The notes under the pieces: model-generated
What the model was told of the DNA's origin: nothing
The model's database searches: none
Seen by the model: only the letters and a program-made list of their open reading frames with translations
Assembly (NCBI GenBank): GCA_944375885.1
Contig: CALWBB010000009.1
Coordinates: 1-35,960 of the forward strand
DNA length: 35,960 nt
Reading direction: 5' to 3'
From: an uncultured Merdimonas sp.
Lineage (GTDB): Bacteria; Bacillota; Clostridia; Lachnospirales; Lachnospiraceae
Shown: positions 18,348 to 26,377 of the stretch, one piece after another
How the letters are laid out: each line of letters begins with the position of its first letter
How positions within the stretch are numbered: position 1 is the stretch's first letter
Translations under genes and position numbers: made by a program

Positions 18348-19057
18348 CTTACGATCCTCCCATGTGTGGAAATGATTTTATCGATTAACCTTGACGCTTC
18401 GTTTTTCGTCAGAGTGTCCATGGACACATCTAACGCTATTTTATGATATTTTATCAGATCATTCAAGTATCCTTTTTGCGCCGGCGTCATCGGCCCCTGC
18501 TTTTTGGCCTTATAGACCAGGGGCTTAGGCTCGAAGAGCTCCTGCGGGCTCTCCGGAAATTCCCGGACAAGCCGCCGGTACAGCTCCATGGCCGCGCAGG
18601 CGTCGTCCACCGCCCGGTGGGCCCGCTCCTGGGAAATGCCGAAATGGCAGCAGAGGGCCGTCAGGCTCTTATGCTCCACATCCGGCAGCAGCGCCCGGGC
18701 AAGCTTCAGGGTGTCGATACCCGCCTTTTCAAAGGCCAGATCAAAATTTACCGCGTTTTTCTTCACAAAGCTGTAGTCAAAAAGGATATTGTGGCCCAAA
18801 AGCGGCAGATCCCCGCAGAACTCCACCAGCTCCGCCACCGCCGTCCGGGCATCCTTCCCGCCTGCGGCCATCTCGTCTGTGATTCCCGTAAGCTCCTGGA
18901 TCCTGGGACTGATCCGAAGGCCCGGATTCAGAAGCGTCCCATAGGTTTCCCGGATTTCTCCGTCTATCACCTTGACCGCCCCGATCTCAAGGATCCTGTC
19001 CTCTGCCGGGCTTAGGCCCGTCGTCTCCAGATCCAGGGCGATATAGCTGTCCGTCAC
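18344..19057 (-). CDS. DEDDh-type 3'-5' exonuclease (DnaQ/PolC epsilon-like)
   Basis: This 237-residue nuclease removes nucleotides from 3' ends and probably works in DNA proofreading or repair. The catalytic residues are visible: D9 and E11 in IALDLETTGL, D94 in GHNILFDYSF, and H147 with D152 in HRAVDDACAAM. The last 50 residues (QGPMTPAQKGYLNDLIKYHK) form an extra helical tail. The start is GTG at 19057 with GAGGTG upstream, overlapping the radical SAM stop by 4 bp. Its stop in turn overlaps the start of the small membrane peptide. The three genes are thus probably made from one coupled message. Confidence 0.92.
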   Translation of the reverse strand: MTDSYIALDLETTGLSPAEDRILEIGAVKVIDGEIRETYGTLLNPGLRISPRIQELTGITDEMAAGGKDARTAVAELVEFCGDLPLLGHNILFDYSFVKKNAVNFDLAFEKAGIDTLKLARALLPDVEHKSLTALCCHFGISQERAHRAVDDACAAMELYRRLVREFPESPQELFEPKPLVYKAKKQGPMTPAQKGYLNDLIKYHKIALDVSMDTLTKNEASRLIDKIISTHGRIVR

Positions 19058-20958
19058 TTTTTTCTCACCTCTTCTGTATCGTGTCCTGCCGGTTCCGCCC
19101 CGGATTCCAGCGAAACCTTTGTAAGGAGGGCGTCTCCGGTCAGCGGATCCCGCTTCTCATAATCAAATACCAGGAAGGCTGCTTCGGCTTCGCCGTCCGG
19201 CTCTGCTGCCGCGCCGCCCGGCGCTTTCCACAAAGCCTTCGCCGTCCCGGCGCTCACCGCCTCCACATGCACCTGCCTGGGGAGCTCTTTTAGGAGCTTG
19301 CGAAGCTCCTCCCGGTGCAGGCTCTGATCCGGCGCGAAGGAAGGCCGCGCCTTCGCCCGCTCCCGCAGGTAATAATCGATGGTCAGAAGCTCCCGGTACC
19401 GGGCCTCCTCCTTCGGGAACCGCTCCGCCGCGAAATCCAGCAGAAGCTCGTATTTCCGCGCCCGGGAGGATTTCTGTCCCTCCTGGCGCCCCTCATAATA
19501 CCGCGCCAGCTCCCCAAAAAACGCAAAAGGCGACGGGAAGGCCGGAACCAGGCGCTCCAGCGTCCTTCCGAATTGATGACTATTATAATAGATTTCCACC
19601 ATTTCTTCAATCGCCTTAAGCCGCAAAAGATCGGAAAAGGAAAGCCACGGCGTGCTTAAGACCTCGTAGGGCGGCTGGCTTTTGTACACGATCCCGTACC
19701 GGGCCGCGTCCCCATACATGGCCGCGCCCTTCAGCACCTTTAAGAAACCCAGCTGCAGCTGCTCCGGCTCCATGGCAAAGACCCGGTCAAAGGAGCGCCC
19801 GAAGCTCTCGTAATCCTCAAAGGGCAGGCCGGCAATCAGATCGAGATGCTGGTGGATATTCCGCCCCCGCCGGATCCGCAGTACGGTTTCCTGGAGCCTG
19901 TCAAGGTCCGTCCTCCGGCGCACCGCGGCCAGGGTCTTCGGATTCGCGGACTGGACACCGATCTCCAGCTGTACCAGCCCCGGGCGCATGCGGGAGAGAA
20001 GCTCCAGCTCTTCCTCGCAGAGAAGCTCCGCCTCGATCTCAAAATGGAAGTTCGTAATCCCATTGTCATGCTCCAGGATATAAGTCCAAATCGCCATGGC
20101 ATGGCTTTTGCGGCAGTTGAAGGTCCGATCCACAAATTTCACCTGGGGCACCCGTCGGTCCAGGAAAAACTGAAGCTCCCGGCAGACCGTCTCCGGCTTT
20201 CGGAAGCGGACGCTCTTTTCGATAGAGGAAAGGCAGTAGCTGCAGGAGAAGGGGCAGCCCCGGCTGGACTCATAGTAGATAATGCGGTTTTCAAAGTCCG
20301 CCAGATCTGAGTACGGAAACGGAAGGGCGTCCAGGTCCGGAAGCGGGGCAGGCGGATTCACCTGAATGCTTCCTTCTCTTTCCGGCTGCCCCGGCTCTTC
20401 CCGGCTCCGGTCAGGTTCCCGGTACACAAGCCCTGGGATTTCCTTAAGGCGGGCCGCGCCTGCCTGTCCCTGTCCGGGGCGCTGTCCAGAGCGCTGGCAA
20501 TCGTGCCTTCCGTACCTTCCAGCGTCTCTCCCATACTGCCCGCTATATTCCGCCAGCTGCCCGTAATACTCCGCCAGCCTGCAAAAGGTCTCCTCGCCTT
20601 CCCCGCAGAGAATCCCGTCCACCGCCGGATTTTCCCGCAGAAAGGCTTCCGCGTCGTAAGAAACCTCTGGGCCGCCCAGCCAGATGGGAACCTCCGGCAT
20701 AATTTTCCGGCAGTTCTCCGCCAGTTCCCTTACATATACGATATTCCAGATATAGCAGGAAAATAACAGGACATCCGGCTTTCGCAGATAGATTTCCCGC
20801 AGGATGTCCTCCGTGCGGTGGTTGATGGTGAATTCCGCCAGGGCAATCTCGACGGGCAGGGGGAAAGCCGGGGCAGCGAGGGCGGAGGTCCGCAGGCTGT
20901 ACACCGCCAGGTTGGAGTGGATGTATTTTGCGTTGATGGCTGTTAAGAGCAGTTTCAT
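19054..20958 (-). CDS. B12-binding-domain radical SAM protein (DUF4080-like C-terminus)
   Basis: This 634-residue cytoplasmic enzyme starts with a cobalamin-binding Rossmann domain (about residues 1-130; PDVLLFSCYIWNI, WLGGPEVSY). A radical SAM domain follows, with the cluster cysteines C235, C239 and C242 in SRGCPFSCSYC. The region after about 430 resembles DUF4080. Such proteins carry out radical methylations or rearrangements on unknown substrates; members of this architecture are common in Clostridia. Residues about 131-197 are an unusual G/Q/R-rich, low-complexity insertion between the two domains. The ribosome binding site before the ATG is weak. It heads the exonuclease-peptide-VanW run. 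Confidence 0.92.
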   Translation of the reverse strand: MKLLLTAINAKYIHSNLAVYSLRTSALAAPAFPLPVEIALAEFTINHRTEDILREIYLRKPDVLLFSCYIWNIVYVRELAENCRKIMPEVPIWLGGPEVSYDAEAFLRENPAVDGILCGEGEETFCRLAEYYGQLAEYSGQYGRDAGRYGRHDCQRSGQRPGQGQAGAARLKEIPGLVYREPDRSREEPGQPEREGSIQVNPPAPLPDLDALPFPYSDLADFENRIIYYESSRGCPFSCSYCLSSIEKSVRFRKPETVCRELQFFLDRRVPQVKFVDRTFNCRKSHAMAIWTYILEHDNGITNFHFEIEAELLCEEELELLSRMRPGLVQLEIGVQSANPKTLAAVRRRTDLDRLQETVLRIRRGRNIHQHLDLIAGLPFEDYESFGRSFDRVFAMEPEQLQLGFLKVLKGAAMYGDAARYGIVYKSQPPYEVLSTPWLSFSDLLRLKAIEEMVEIYYNSHQFGRTLERLVPAFPSPFAFFGELARYYEGRQEGQKSSRARKYELLLDFAAERFPKEEARYRELLTIDYYLRERAKARPSFAPDQSLHREELRKLLKELPRQVHVEAVSAGTAKALWKAPGGAAAEPDGEAEAAFLVFDYEKRDPLTGDALLTKVSLESGAEPAGHDTEEVRKK

Positions 20959-21049
20959 ACTAAATTATTCCATTTCTATTTTTACCTAATTTTCTTATTA
21001 GATTTCAGATCCCCAGTTTACTGGACTCTCTCAATTAGAATCTAATAAA

Positions 21050-21092
21050 AATCTAATTAAATCTTCTGGTTTCTTTTATATTTAATTAGATT
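21050..21092 (-). terminator. AT-rich inverted repeat at the 3' end of the AlbA_2-type gene
   Basis: ATTTAATTAGATT (21080-21092) and its complement (21050-21062) form a 13-bp perfect stem with a 17-base loop, overlapping the stop codon. On the minus strand the stem runs into TTTTTATTAG. Further ATTAGA-like copies follow to about 20990. It resembles an intrinsic terminator, though an all-AT stem is weak. Confidence 0.5.
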
Positions 21093-22788
21093 CTTTCAGT
21101 ACCCAATTAGCCGTTCTAAAATTATCAGAATCCAAAACGAGTATGTTCTCTTTTCTTAAAGACTGCAGTAAATTCTGCACTTTATATAATTTTTGCTTAT
21201 CATCCATGGTATCAGGCAATTTATCCTGGAGTAAAACCAGAAAGTCTTTCTTTTTTCCCTTTTTATACTGTTTTAAGTAACTAATAATCCACTTTTTATA
21301 AGCCTCATCGTCAAACCCCTTATTTTTTACATATCGTGCCTTTTCTTCCGTATTGGAGGCAAGGGCAGCTGTGATATAAATATTAGGGAGTTTTCCTTCG
21401 ATTACTCCTAACTTTCTCAAATATTTAACTGCTTCCTTCGAGATAGTCTCGTGCTTTTGTACACGATCAATTAAATAAACGGTTGATAAGTCAAAATCCG
21501 GGTTCCTAAACAGAACCTGCGTATAATTTTCATCTAATACTTTCCCATACACTACAACTCCCACCTGATTTTTAATATCCAATTTATAATCCGGAAGCGG
21601 AAAATATTTTTCCTGCTGAATTCGAAAGACCCTTCGAATTCCCATTGCCTGGGTATCAATCATGTTTAATTTTACCATTGCTTCTGCTAAAAGCTGATTT
21701 CTGTAAAAAGGCGGATTATAACTTGCTTTCAGTACAGGTTCTATGCTCCCAGGCAAAAATGTTCCCGGATTTGTTAAAATAATATGATCTTCAAACTCAT
21801 TTAAATAAATTCTTCCTCCGATGGTATACTCCGAATGGGCAATACAATTATTCATAAGCTCCCTCAACAGCCACATATCATATTGTTTTGTTTCTGTTGG
21901 GAATAGCGTGAGCTGATCCGGCATATATCGATATGTTAAATTTCGTATTTTCGCAAAAATTCTGTCACTCAATGTAATAAACGGTATTTTAAATATTTCG
22001 TAATCCTGAATATCATTTTTAGAATTATATACTCTCCAGGAAGCCTCCGGAGCAGAAGCAAAAAAGTAATCAAAATCTTCTTTTCCCAATAAAAGCATTG
22101 CTGCATTGGTAAGCTTCCCGTCTCTCATTAATTTTAATTTTGTCAAAAATTCTTCATCCGTCATCCCGTTTATCTCTTCGGAAATATATGGACGGTTCAT
22201 TTTTTCTTTATATTTTTCTCTGGCTAATTTCAGCGCTTTCTTATCCAAATACTCTATCGCTGCGTTTTCTATCAGCTGCTTTGACCAATCCTTTTTTTCC
22301 TGTCCGCGTATTCGATCCAACTCTTCCACAGAAAGAGCTCCCAGGGATTCTCCGTTTCTTCCGTAAAAATGATTATGCCATCCTGTCGGAATCGCCGTTG
22401 CTGCTGCTGGAATTTGAAACATAATCACTCGTTTCCGTTCCCCTCCAACTATTGGAAAAATTTCTATGATATCAATAAAGGAAATCCCGCCTGTAGTTCC
22501 GGTTGATATTTCCTGCTTTAATGCCGCCAGCCCCTTGGTGCTTCGATAATTACTTCCGACAATTTCTCTTGTTTTATTTTTGACACCAAATATCAGCCAT
22601 CCAAATTGAACCCCTTTTAAATTTGCCTCATTACTGATCGCAGAAAAATATTTTCCTATTTTATCTTTATCATAATCATTTTCCGCTTCTTTAAACTCGA
22701 CAACTTCATCTTCCCAATTATTTATAAGATCGTACAAAACATTCAACCTATCTGAATTTATTTCCGCATCTTCATTATAAAAAAACAT
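21082..22788 (-). CDS. AlbA_2 (Schlafen-like) plus GHKL-ATPase protein, possible defence or regulatory gene
   Basis: This 568-residue protein has an N-terminal AlbA_2/Schlafen-type domain (about residues 25-140; EVVEFKEAEN, FGWLIFGVKNKTREIVGS). A GHKL-type ATPase region follows (about 300-410), with the N-box ELMNNCIAHSEY and the ATP-lid motif NPGTFLPGS. A lysine-rich C-terminal winged-helix-like part ends it. Proteins of this build are loosely annotated as RNA/DNA-binding or transcriptional regulators, and some occur in defence islands. GGGGGTG lies 6 bases before the ATG. The gene is much more AT-rich than its GC-rich neighbours, with A/T-ending codons, which suggests horizontal acquisition. 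The function is not known. Confidence 0.85.
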   Translation of the reverse strand: MFFYNEDAEINSDRLNVLYDLINNWEDEVVEFKEAENDYDKDKIGKYFSAISNEANLKGVQFGWLIFGVKNKTREIVGSNYRSTKGLAALKQEISTGTTGGISFIDIIEIFPIVGGERKRVIMFQIPAAATAIPTGWHNHFYGRNGESLGALSVEELDRIRGQEKKDWSKQLIENAAIEYLDKKALKLAREKYKEKMNRPYISEEINGMTDEEFLTKLKLMRDGKLTNAAMLLLGKEDFDYFFASAPEASWRVYNSKNDIQDYEIFKIPFITLSDRIFAKIRNLTYRYMPDQLTLFPTETKQYDMWLLRELMNNCIAHSEYTIGGRIYLNEFEDHIILTNPGTFLPGSIEPVLKASYNPPFYRNQLLAEAMVKLNMIDTQAMGIRRVFRIQQEKYFPLPDYKLDIKNQVGVVVYGKVLDENYTQVLFRNPDFDLSTVYLIDRVQKHETISKEAVKYLRKLGVIEGKLPNIYITAALASNTEEKARYVKNKGFDDEAYKKWIISYLKQYKKGKKKDFLVLLQDKLPDTMDDKQKLYKVQNLLQSLRKENILVLDSDNFRTANWVLKESN

Positions 22789-22837
22789 GCTTACACCCCC
22801 TAGCTAGTCTTTGCCCACACAAGAAATAAGGTTCTGT

Positions 22838-23461
22838 CTATTTTAAACCGTTCACTTCCCTCTGCAGATTCTCCAGGAATCTGCCCGCATGGGCGCCGTC
22901 CATCTGCGTGTGATGGAACTGGAAGGAAATCGTCAGATAATACCGGAACCATTTCTTTTTGTATCTGCCCCAGATGATAAAGGGATTATTGAAAATGCCG
23001 CTGTTCATCCCGACGGCTCCGTCAATCTCTGTATTGATAATCGCCGACGTGCCTATGACCATGCTGTTCTCCGACAGATCCCGATCCCGGCAGGTTCTGG
23101 CTGTCCGGGAAGTGTATTTTAAATACTGCCTGTTATATTCGTCCAGATCATCCACAAACAGAATATCGCAGGAGCTGACCTCACCGTCTTTATTTTTCAC
23201 AATCGTATTGACCGCGAGCGTATCGTACTGCATAAGCTTTTCCCCGACCGGAAGCGTATAAAATTCCCTGATGCCTGCGGCGGCCCTGCCAATGCAGTAA
23301 TCCATGAGCATATGAAATTTCATGCGCTTTCTTCTGCTGACTTTCATTAGATTTGTCACATCCAGGGTCTTGAAAAAGGTTACCATTGGATTCGGCGCCT
23401 TCATCCAGAGTTCATAGGCCGCAGCCCTTGTCGTGTCCTTCGGTTGAATTTCTTTCGCCAT
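22838..23461 (-). CDS. CatA-like (chloramphenicol acetyltransferase family) O-acetyltransferase
   Basis: This 207-residue protein belongs to the classic trimeric CAT family. The catalytic motif near the C-terminus reads FQFHHTQMDGAHAGRFLENLQ; H184 would deprotonate the acceptor and D188 is conserved (usual form HHxxxDG). The length is slightly below the usual 213-220. The N-terminus resembles CAT only in general (KTLDVTNLMK, hydrophobic and basic stretch). A CAT-fold member need not confer chloramphenicol resistance, as many act on other hydroxyl substrates. It is a single gene, 49 bp upstream of the AlbA_2-type gene on the same strand. GGAGG lies 12 bases before the ATG. No transposon borders were seen. 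Confidence 0.88.
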   Translation of the reverse strand: MAKEIQPKDTTRAAAYELWMKAPNPMVTFFKTLDVTNLMKVSRRKRMKFHMLMDYCIGRAAAGIREFYTLPVGEKLMQYDTLAVNTIVKNKDGEVSSCDILFVDDLDEYNRQYLKYTSRTARTCRDRDLSENSMVIGTSAIINTEIDGAVGMNSGIFNNPFIIWGRYKKKWFRYYLTISFQFHHTQMDGAHAGRFLENLQREVNGLK

Positions 23462-23527
23462 AATTTTATTTTTCCTCCAGGGGATATGGGGCGTCTTCCT
23501 GCAAAGAATTTTCAGCCCTCTTATTTC

Positions 23528-23857
23528 TTACTCCCACATAAATGTTTTTACAGCCCACACAGTTAATGTTACATTCCAGAACAAAACCGAGAAACCATAC
23601 AAAAGCTTCGCTGCCTTTTTCTGAAATGCTTTAGAAGCAGCAAGACTCCAGATAAACAGGCCGATTGTCATAACCAAAAACACTGCCATTCTCAGGTCAT
23701 TAGCATTAAAAGGAATGTTCAGCGTATTGGTCTGTGTGGAAGGCACGCAGCCGCATCCAAATATATTTACCAGAATGAGACTGTCTAAAATTCTGTAGAC
23801 AGGTATAAGTATTGGCATTATGAGAAAAGGCAGCGCTGCGCTTATTTTCTTTTTCAT
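23528..23857 (-). CDS. Unknown small three-helix membrane protein
   Basis: I do not recognise this 109-residue protein. It starts with a basic MKKK stretch and has three hydrophobic segments at about residues 6-36, 55-74 and 84-105. A loop with GCGCVPSTQTNTLN lies between the first two. GAGGTG lies 8 bases upstream of the ATG. It sits 66 bp before the CAT-like gene, so the two may be co-transcribed. No motif indicates a function. Confidence 0.75.
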   Translation of the reverse strand: MKKKISAALPFLIMPILIPVYRILDSLILVNIFGCGCVPSTQTNTLNIPFNANDLRMAVFLVMTIGLFIWSLAASKAFQKKAAKLLYGFSVLFWNVTLTVWAVKTFMWE

Positions 23858-23919
23858 ATGTCCGCACCTCTGTCTGCCCAGCTATTTTATTTTTCTATTT
23901 TTGAACTTATTTTTTGAAT

Positions 23920-24303
23920 TTATTTTCTCCCCGCGAAGCAGTATGCTTCCTCCGTCCAGCCAAGCAGCTCCTCATCCACCTCTTCTTCGCTTCCGATAAC
24001 GATATGGGTCGTCCACCGCCCGGGATAGGGCTCCGTCTTGACTGCCACGCGGGGCGACTCCAGCGAATACGGCAGCCCCAGCGTAATCACCAGATACGGA
24101 TCCGGAAGCTCCTTCTTTTTCTTCACGCGCAGGAACGAAACGCAGGCAAAAATATAGCGGTTTGAAAAGGATATCTGCGTCTTCTGAATTTTTATTCTGG
24201 CGTCGGGATGCCGTTTTAATACGGCGTCATAAAAAGCTTCATATAGCGGCAGCGCCGCTGGCTGCTGTTCAAAAAACAAAAGCGTATCTGCGTCCATAAC
24301 CAT
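23920..24303 (-). CDS. DUF5655-like protein
   Basis: This 127-residue cytoplasmic protein resembles the DUF5655 family, with the region KIQKTQISFSNRYIFACVSFL at its centre (positions about 42-62) and WTTHIVIGSEEEVDEEL near the end. Start 24303 is chosen because GGAGG lies 5 bases upstream; the frame is open further but there is no support for the longer version, which would overlap the DUF1349-like gene. Function is unknown; the domain also appears fused to other proteins. It stands 89 bp behind the DUF1349-like gene. A small hairpin (24335-24353) lies in that gap. Confidence 0.78.
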   Translation of the reverse strand: MVMDADTLLFFEQQPAALPLYEAFYDAVLKRHPDARIKIQKTQISFSNRYIFACVSFLRVKKKKELPDPYLVITLGLPYSLESPRVAVKTEPYPGRWTTHIVIGSEEEVDEELLGWTEEAYCFAGRK

Positions 24304-24392
24304 CCTTTCCTCCTTATCCTCTCGTCGATTCCCTAGCTGATAAAGAATCAGCTCAGGCACCACTTTGCAATCTCTGCAGCCAGCTTTTTCTC

Positions 24393-24995
24393 TCAGTCCG
24401 GCTGCTGCCCGTCGTGGGCCGCCCATCTGCATTCCGTCAGCTCCATATTGGTAAATACCGCCTTGAAGGAAGATTCTTCGGGGCTGCAGGCGTAGATGCC
24501 AAAGGAAATCCTTCCGCCGCCCTTCCACATGTGGCAGATCCGCATCTGCTTAAAGACGGCGCCGTCCTCCGAGCACTCTATGCAGTAGTCGTCCTCCCGG
24601 CGGCTCAGCCTGTACCACATGGATTTCACGGAAGCGCTGATTTCTGTCGTCGCCCAATCCGAATATCCCTGGTTCGTGACGACGCTTCCGAGATGCTGGA
24701 AGCTTTCATTTTCGTATTCGATCGACGCCTTCAGCCAGTTTTCGCTGTCCAGGTACATCACGATTCCGCACTGGTCAAATCTGTGCCTGCTTTCAAATTC
24801 CGTCTTCACCGTAAAGGAAAAATATGCTTCCTCCGTCTCCATCTGCAGGACGGGCGCGTTGTCATTTCTGAAATGATAGTAGGTTCTCTGCCACAAATCC
24901 GTATGGGGCTTCGTCGTGATTTCAATTTTTCCGGCGGACACGACGCAGTCCGCTGGCTCCCTGGTCCATTTTAATCTGCTCTTGTCGAATTTCAT
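24393..24995 (-). CDS. DUF1349-family protein (concanavalin-like fold)
   Basis: This 200-residue protein matches the DUF1349 family, which has a concanavalin A-like beta-sandwich fold. Characteristic stretches are TDLWQRTYYHF, RFDQCGIVMYLDSENWLKASIEY and SWYRLSRR-like W/Y-R patterns, with GFGIYACSPEES-like SFGIYACSPEES near residue 170. There is no signal peptide. Related proteins were once called regulators of enolase but their role, possibly binding a carbohydrate, is not settled. GGGAGG lies 6 bases before the ATG. It stands alone, between the DUF5655-like gene and the toxin-antitoxin-like pair. Confidence 0.85.
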   Translation of the reverse strand: MKFDKSRLKWTREPADCVVSAGKIEITTKPHTDLWQRTYYHFRNDNAPVLQMETEEAYFSFTVKTEFESRHRFDQCGIVMYLDSENWLKASIEYENESFQHLGSVVTNQGYSDWATTEISASVKSMWYRLSRREDDYCIECSEDGAVFKQMRICHMWKGGGRISFGIYACSPEESSFKAVFTNMELTECRWAAHDGQQPD

Positions 24996-25037
24996 AAGCG
25001 TCCTCCCTGTCTCCAGTCTCCCGGCTCTGACTTTACG

Positions 25038-25502
25038 TCAAAGCACCTTGTTTTCCAAATAGCACTCCAATAAATAGGAGGGATTTTCATAATACATGCT
25101 GCTGTTGTAATCGTCTATCTTGTCGCTGATAAAGGAATTGTAAACCTTCAGCAGAGCGTCTATGATTCCTGTTCTCTCTTCTTCGGCCGCCCCTTTAACC
25201 AGCCTCTTATAGACCTTTCCAATATCCCAGTGAGAGGGGATCGCATATCTGCAGTCCTTTACGTTGTCAAAGCTGCCATTTCCGATGGACGCTTCCTGGA
25301 TAAAGTCATCACTGACGCGGTCGATATTGTCGCTGTGGTAGACGTCCGCCAGCTCATAAATTTTTTCCAGGCGTTCCTTTCCAAGGGCGTTTACTACGTC
25401 TTTTCGGGTATTCTTTGTCTTTCTTGCAATATAATCAATCAGACTGCATGTAAAAAACAGGTCGTTGTCTTTGGGATTTTCTCTTCCACAATTCTCCTTC
25501 AT
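25038..25502 (-). CDS. DUF3791-like protein, predicted antitoxin partner
   Basis: This 154-residue, mainly helical protein overlaps the stop of the DUF3990-like gene by 4 bp (ATGA), with GAGGTG 5 bases upstream inside that gene. Its first 65 residues (DLFFTCSLIDYIARKTKNTR, ALGKERLEKIYELADVYHSD) resemble DUF3791, a family often found beside DUF3990. The second half (about 80-154) is acidic and Y/N-rich and I cannot assign it. Toxin-first gene order with coupled translation suggests it neutralises or assists the neighbour. The family call for DUF3791 is moderate. Confidence 0.68.
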   Translation of the reverse strand: MKENCGRENPKDNDLFFTCSLIDYIARKTKNTRKDVVNALGKERLEKIYELADVYHSDNIDRVSDDFIQEASIGNGSFDNVKDCRYAIPSHWDIGKVYKRLVKGAAEEERTGIIDALLKVYNSFISDKIDDYNSSMYYENPSYLLECYLENKVL

Positions 25503-25963
25503 TGCTTCACCTCTTCAAAACCCCGGTATTCCAGGCATTTCAACGCTTCCTCTGTGCAAAAATTGATCTGGTGCGTCGGATATTTAAATTTTGCCAGCAC
25601 CCAGAACTGCTCTCTCGTAATGGCTCCGTCTATATAATCAGCGATATAATTATAAATCTGATCATTTGCCATTGCTCCGATCACAATATCATAGGTATGC
25701 GGCTTTCCACTGCGGCAGGCAATGATAAAATCCAGCCACTCATCTGTCATCTCTTTAAACTCTTTTATCTTCAGCCCCGAATTCAGCCGCACTTCATAAA
25801 CAGATACTATTTTTCTGTCGTACCGCTTCGCCCACCGCTCCGCCTGTTCTTTTATAATTGTGCAGTAAAATCCTGGGCCAAAATCTTTTGTATTTCTTCC
25901 AATACGGATTTGCGGATGTTCGATCGGCATATAACCGCCGTGGTATACTGTCATTTTTGCCAT
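25499..25963 (-). CDS. DUF3990-family protein, predicted ADP-ribosyltransferase-fold toxin
   Basis: This 154-residue protein matches DUF3990, which I recall as part of the ADP-ribosyltransferase superfamily. The N-terminus has Y7-H8-G9 (VYHGG). D27-F28-G29 with F32-Y33 (KDFGPGFYCT) and QAERWAKRYD follow, then the conserved YDIVIGAMAND (about 91-101). Near the end, HQINFCTEEALKCLEY (131-146) supplies the last strand with Q132 and E138/E139. These H-Y-[QE] positions are what an ADP-ribosyltransferase needs to bind NAD. AGAGGA lies 5 bases before the ATG. A clear promoter lies about 90 bp upstream. Activity as a toxin is inferred from its coupled partner gene. Confidence 0.8.
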   Translation of the reverse strand: MAKMTVYHGGYMPIEHPQIRIGRNTKDFGPGFYCTIIKEQAERWAKRYDRKIVSVYEVRLNSGLKIKEFKEMTDEWLDFIIACRSGKPHTYDIVIGAMANDQIYNYIADYIDGAITREQFWVLAKFKYPTHQINFCTEEALKCLEYRGFEEVKQ

Positions 25964-26055
25964 AAAATCCTCTTTTCTGTCTGAACTGTTTCTATTGTCA
26001 GACTGGCAGCAGCACTTTTTCCGGATACATGGAGCCGTAGCTTTCCGTTGTTTTT

Positions 26056-26084
26056 ATCATATCATAATTCTGGAAACGTGCCAA
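26056..26084 (-). promoter_or_regulatory. Promoter of the DUF3990/DUF3791-like pair
   Basis: TTGGCA (26079-26084) and TATGAT (26056-26061) are separated by 17 bp on the minus strand. Transcription should start near 26049 and leaves a 5' leader of about 85 bases. The pair therefore has its own promoter, independent of copA. Confidence 0.65.
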
Positions 26085-26103
26085 CGGCAGAAATGATATC
26101 ACA

Positions 26104-26138
26104 AAGCGGCGGGCCCGTTTCCGGGAATCCCGCCGCTT
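26104..26138 (-). terminator. Hairpin behind copA
   Basis: AAGCGGCGGG pairs with CCCGCCGCTT (10 bp), with an inner CCCG/CGGG stem. It lies 30 bp after the copA stop. The tail CTTTGTGATATC has few T residues, so termination may be incomplete; it probably marks the 3' end of the csoR-copA message. Confidence 0.6.
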
Positions 26139-26167
26139 CTGCATTTTCCATATTTTCTGTCTTACTC

Positions 26168-26377
26168 TTACTCGATGCCGGTTACCTTGTAGTCCTGGTC
26201 CTCCACAGCCTTCTTGAGCACCTCGTCAGCTGTCTCGGCGTTCAGGGTCACTACCGCCGTTCCCTGCTCGTGGCTTACCACTGCCTCGTCTACCTGGGGA
26301 AGGGCCTCCAGGACCTTCTTTACTCTCGCCTCGCAATGTCCGCACATCATTCCTTCAATTTTCATTGTTTTCTGCAT
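26168..26377 (-). other. Possible internal start producing a free CopZ-like chaperone
   Basis: Inside copA, an in-frame ATG at 26377 is preceded by AAGGAG with a 9-base spacer. Translation from here would yield 69 residues: MQKTMKIEGMMCGHCEARV and the rest of the C-terminal domain, about the size of a complete CopZ. The residues before it (KKIKQKSEKKEKTA) form a lysine-rich linker rather than folded protein. The signal is good but use is not proven. Confidence 0.4.

Noticed and set aside
20985-21110. ATTAGA-type repeats as attachment sites of a mobile element
   Set aside because: No matching copy lies at the other end of the AT-rich gene (22789-22837), and no integrase or transposase is present.
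22838-23461. Certain chloramphenicol-resistance gene
   Set aside because: The catalytic motif is present, but many CAT-fold proteins act on other substrates, so only the family is claimed.
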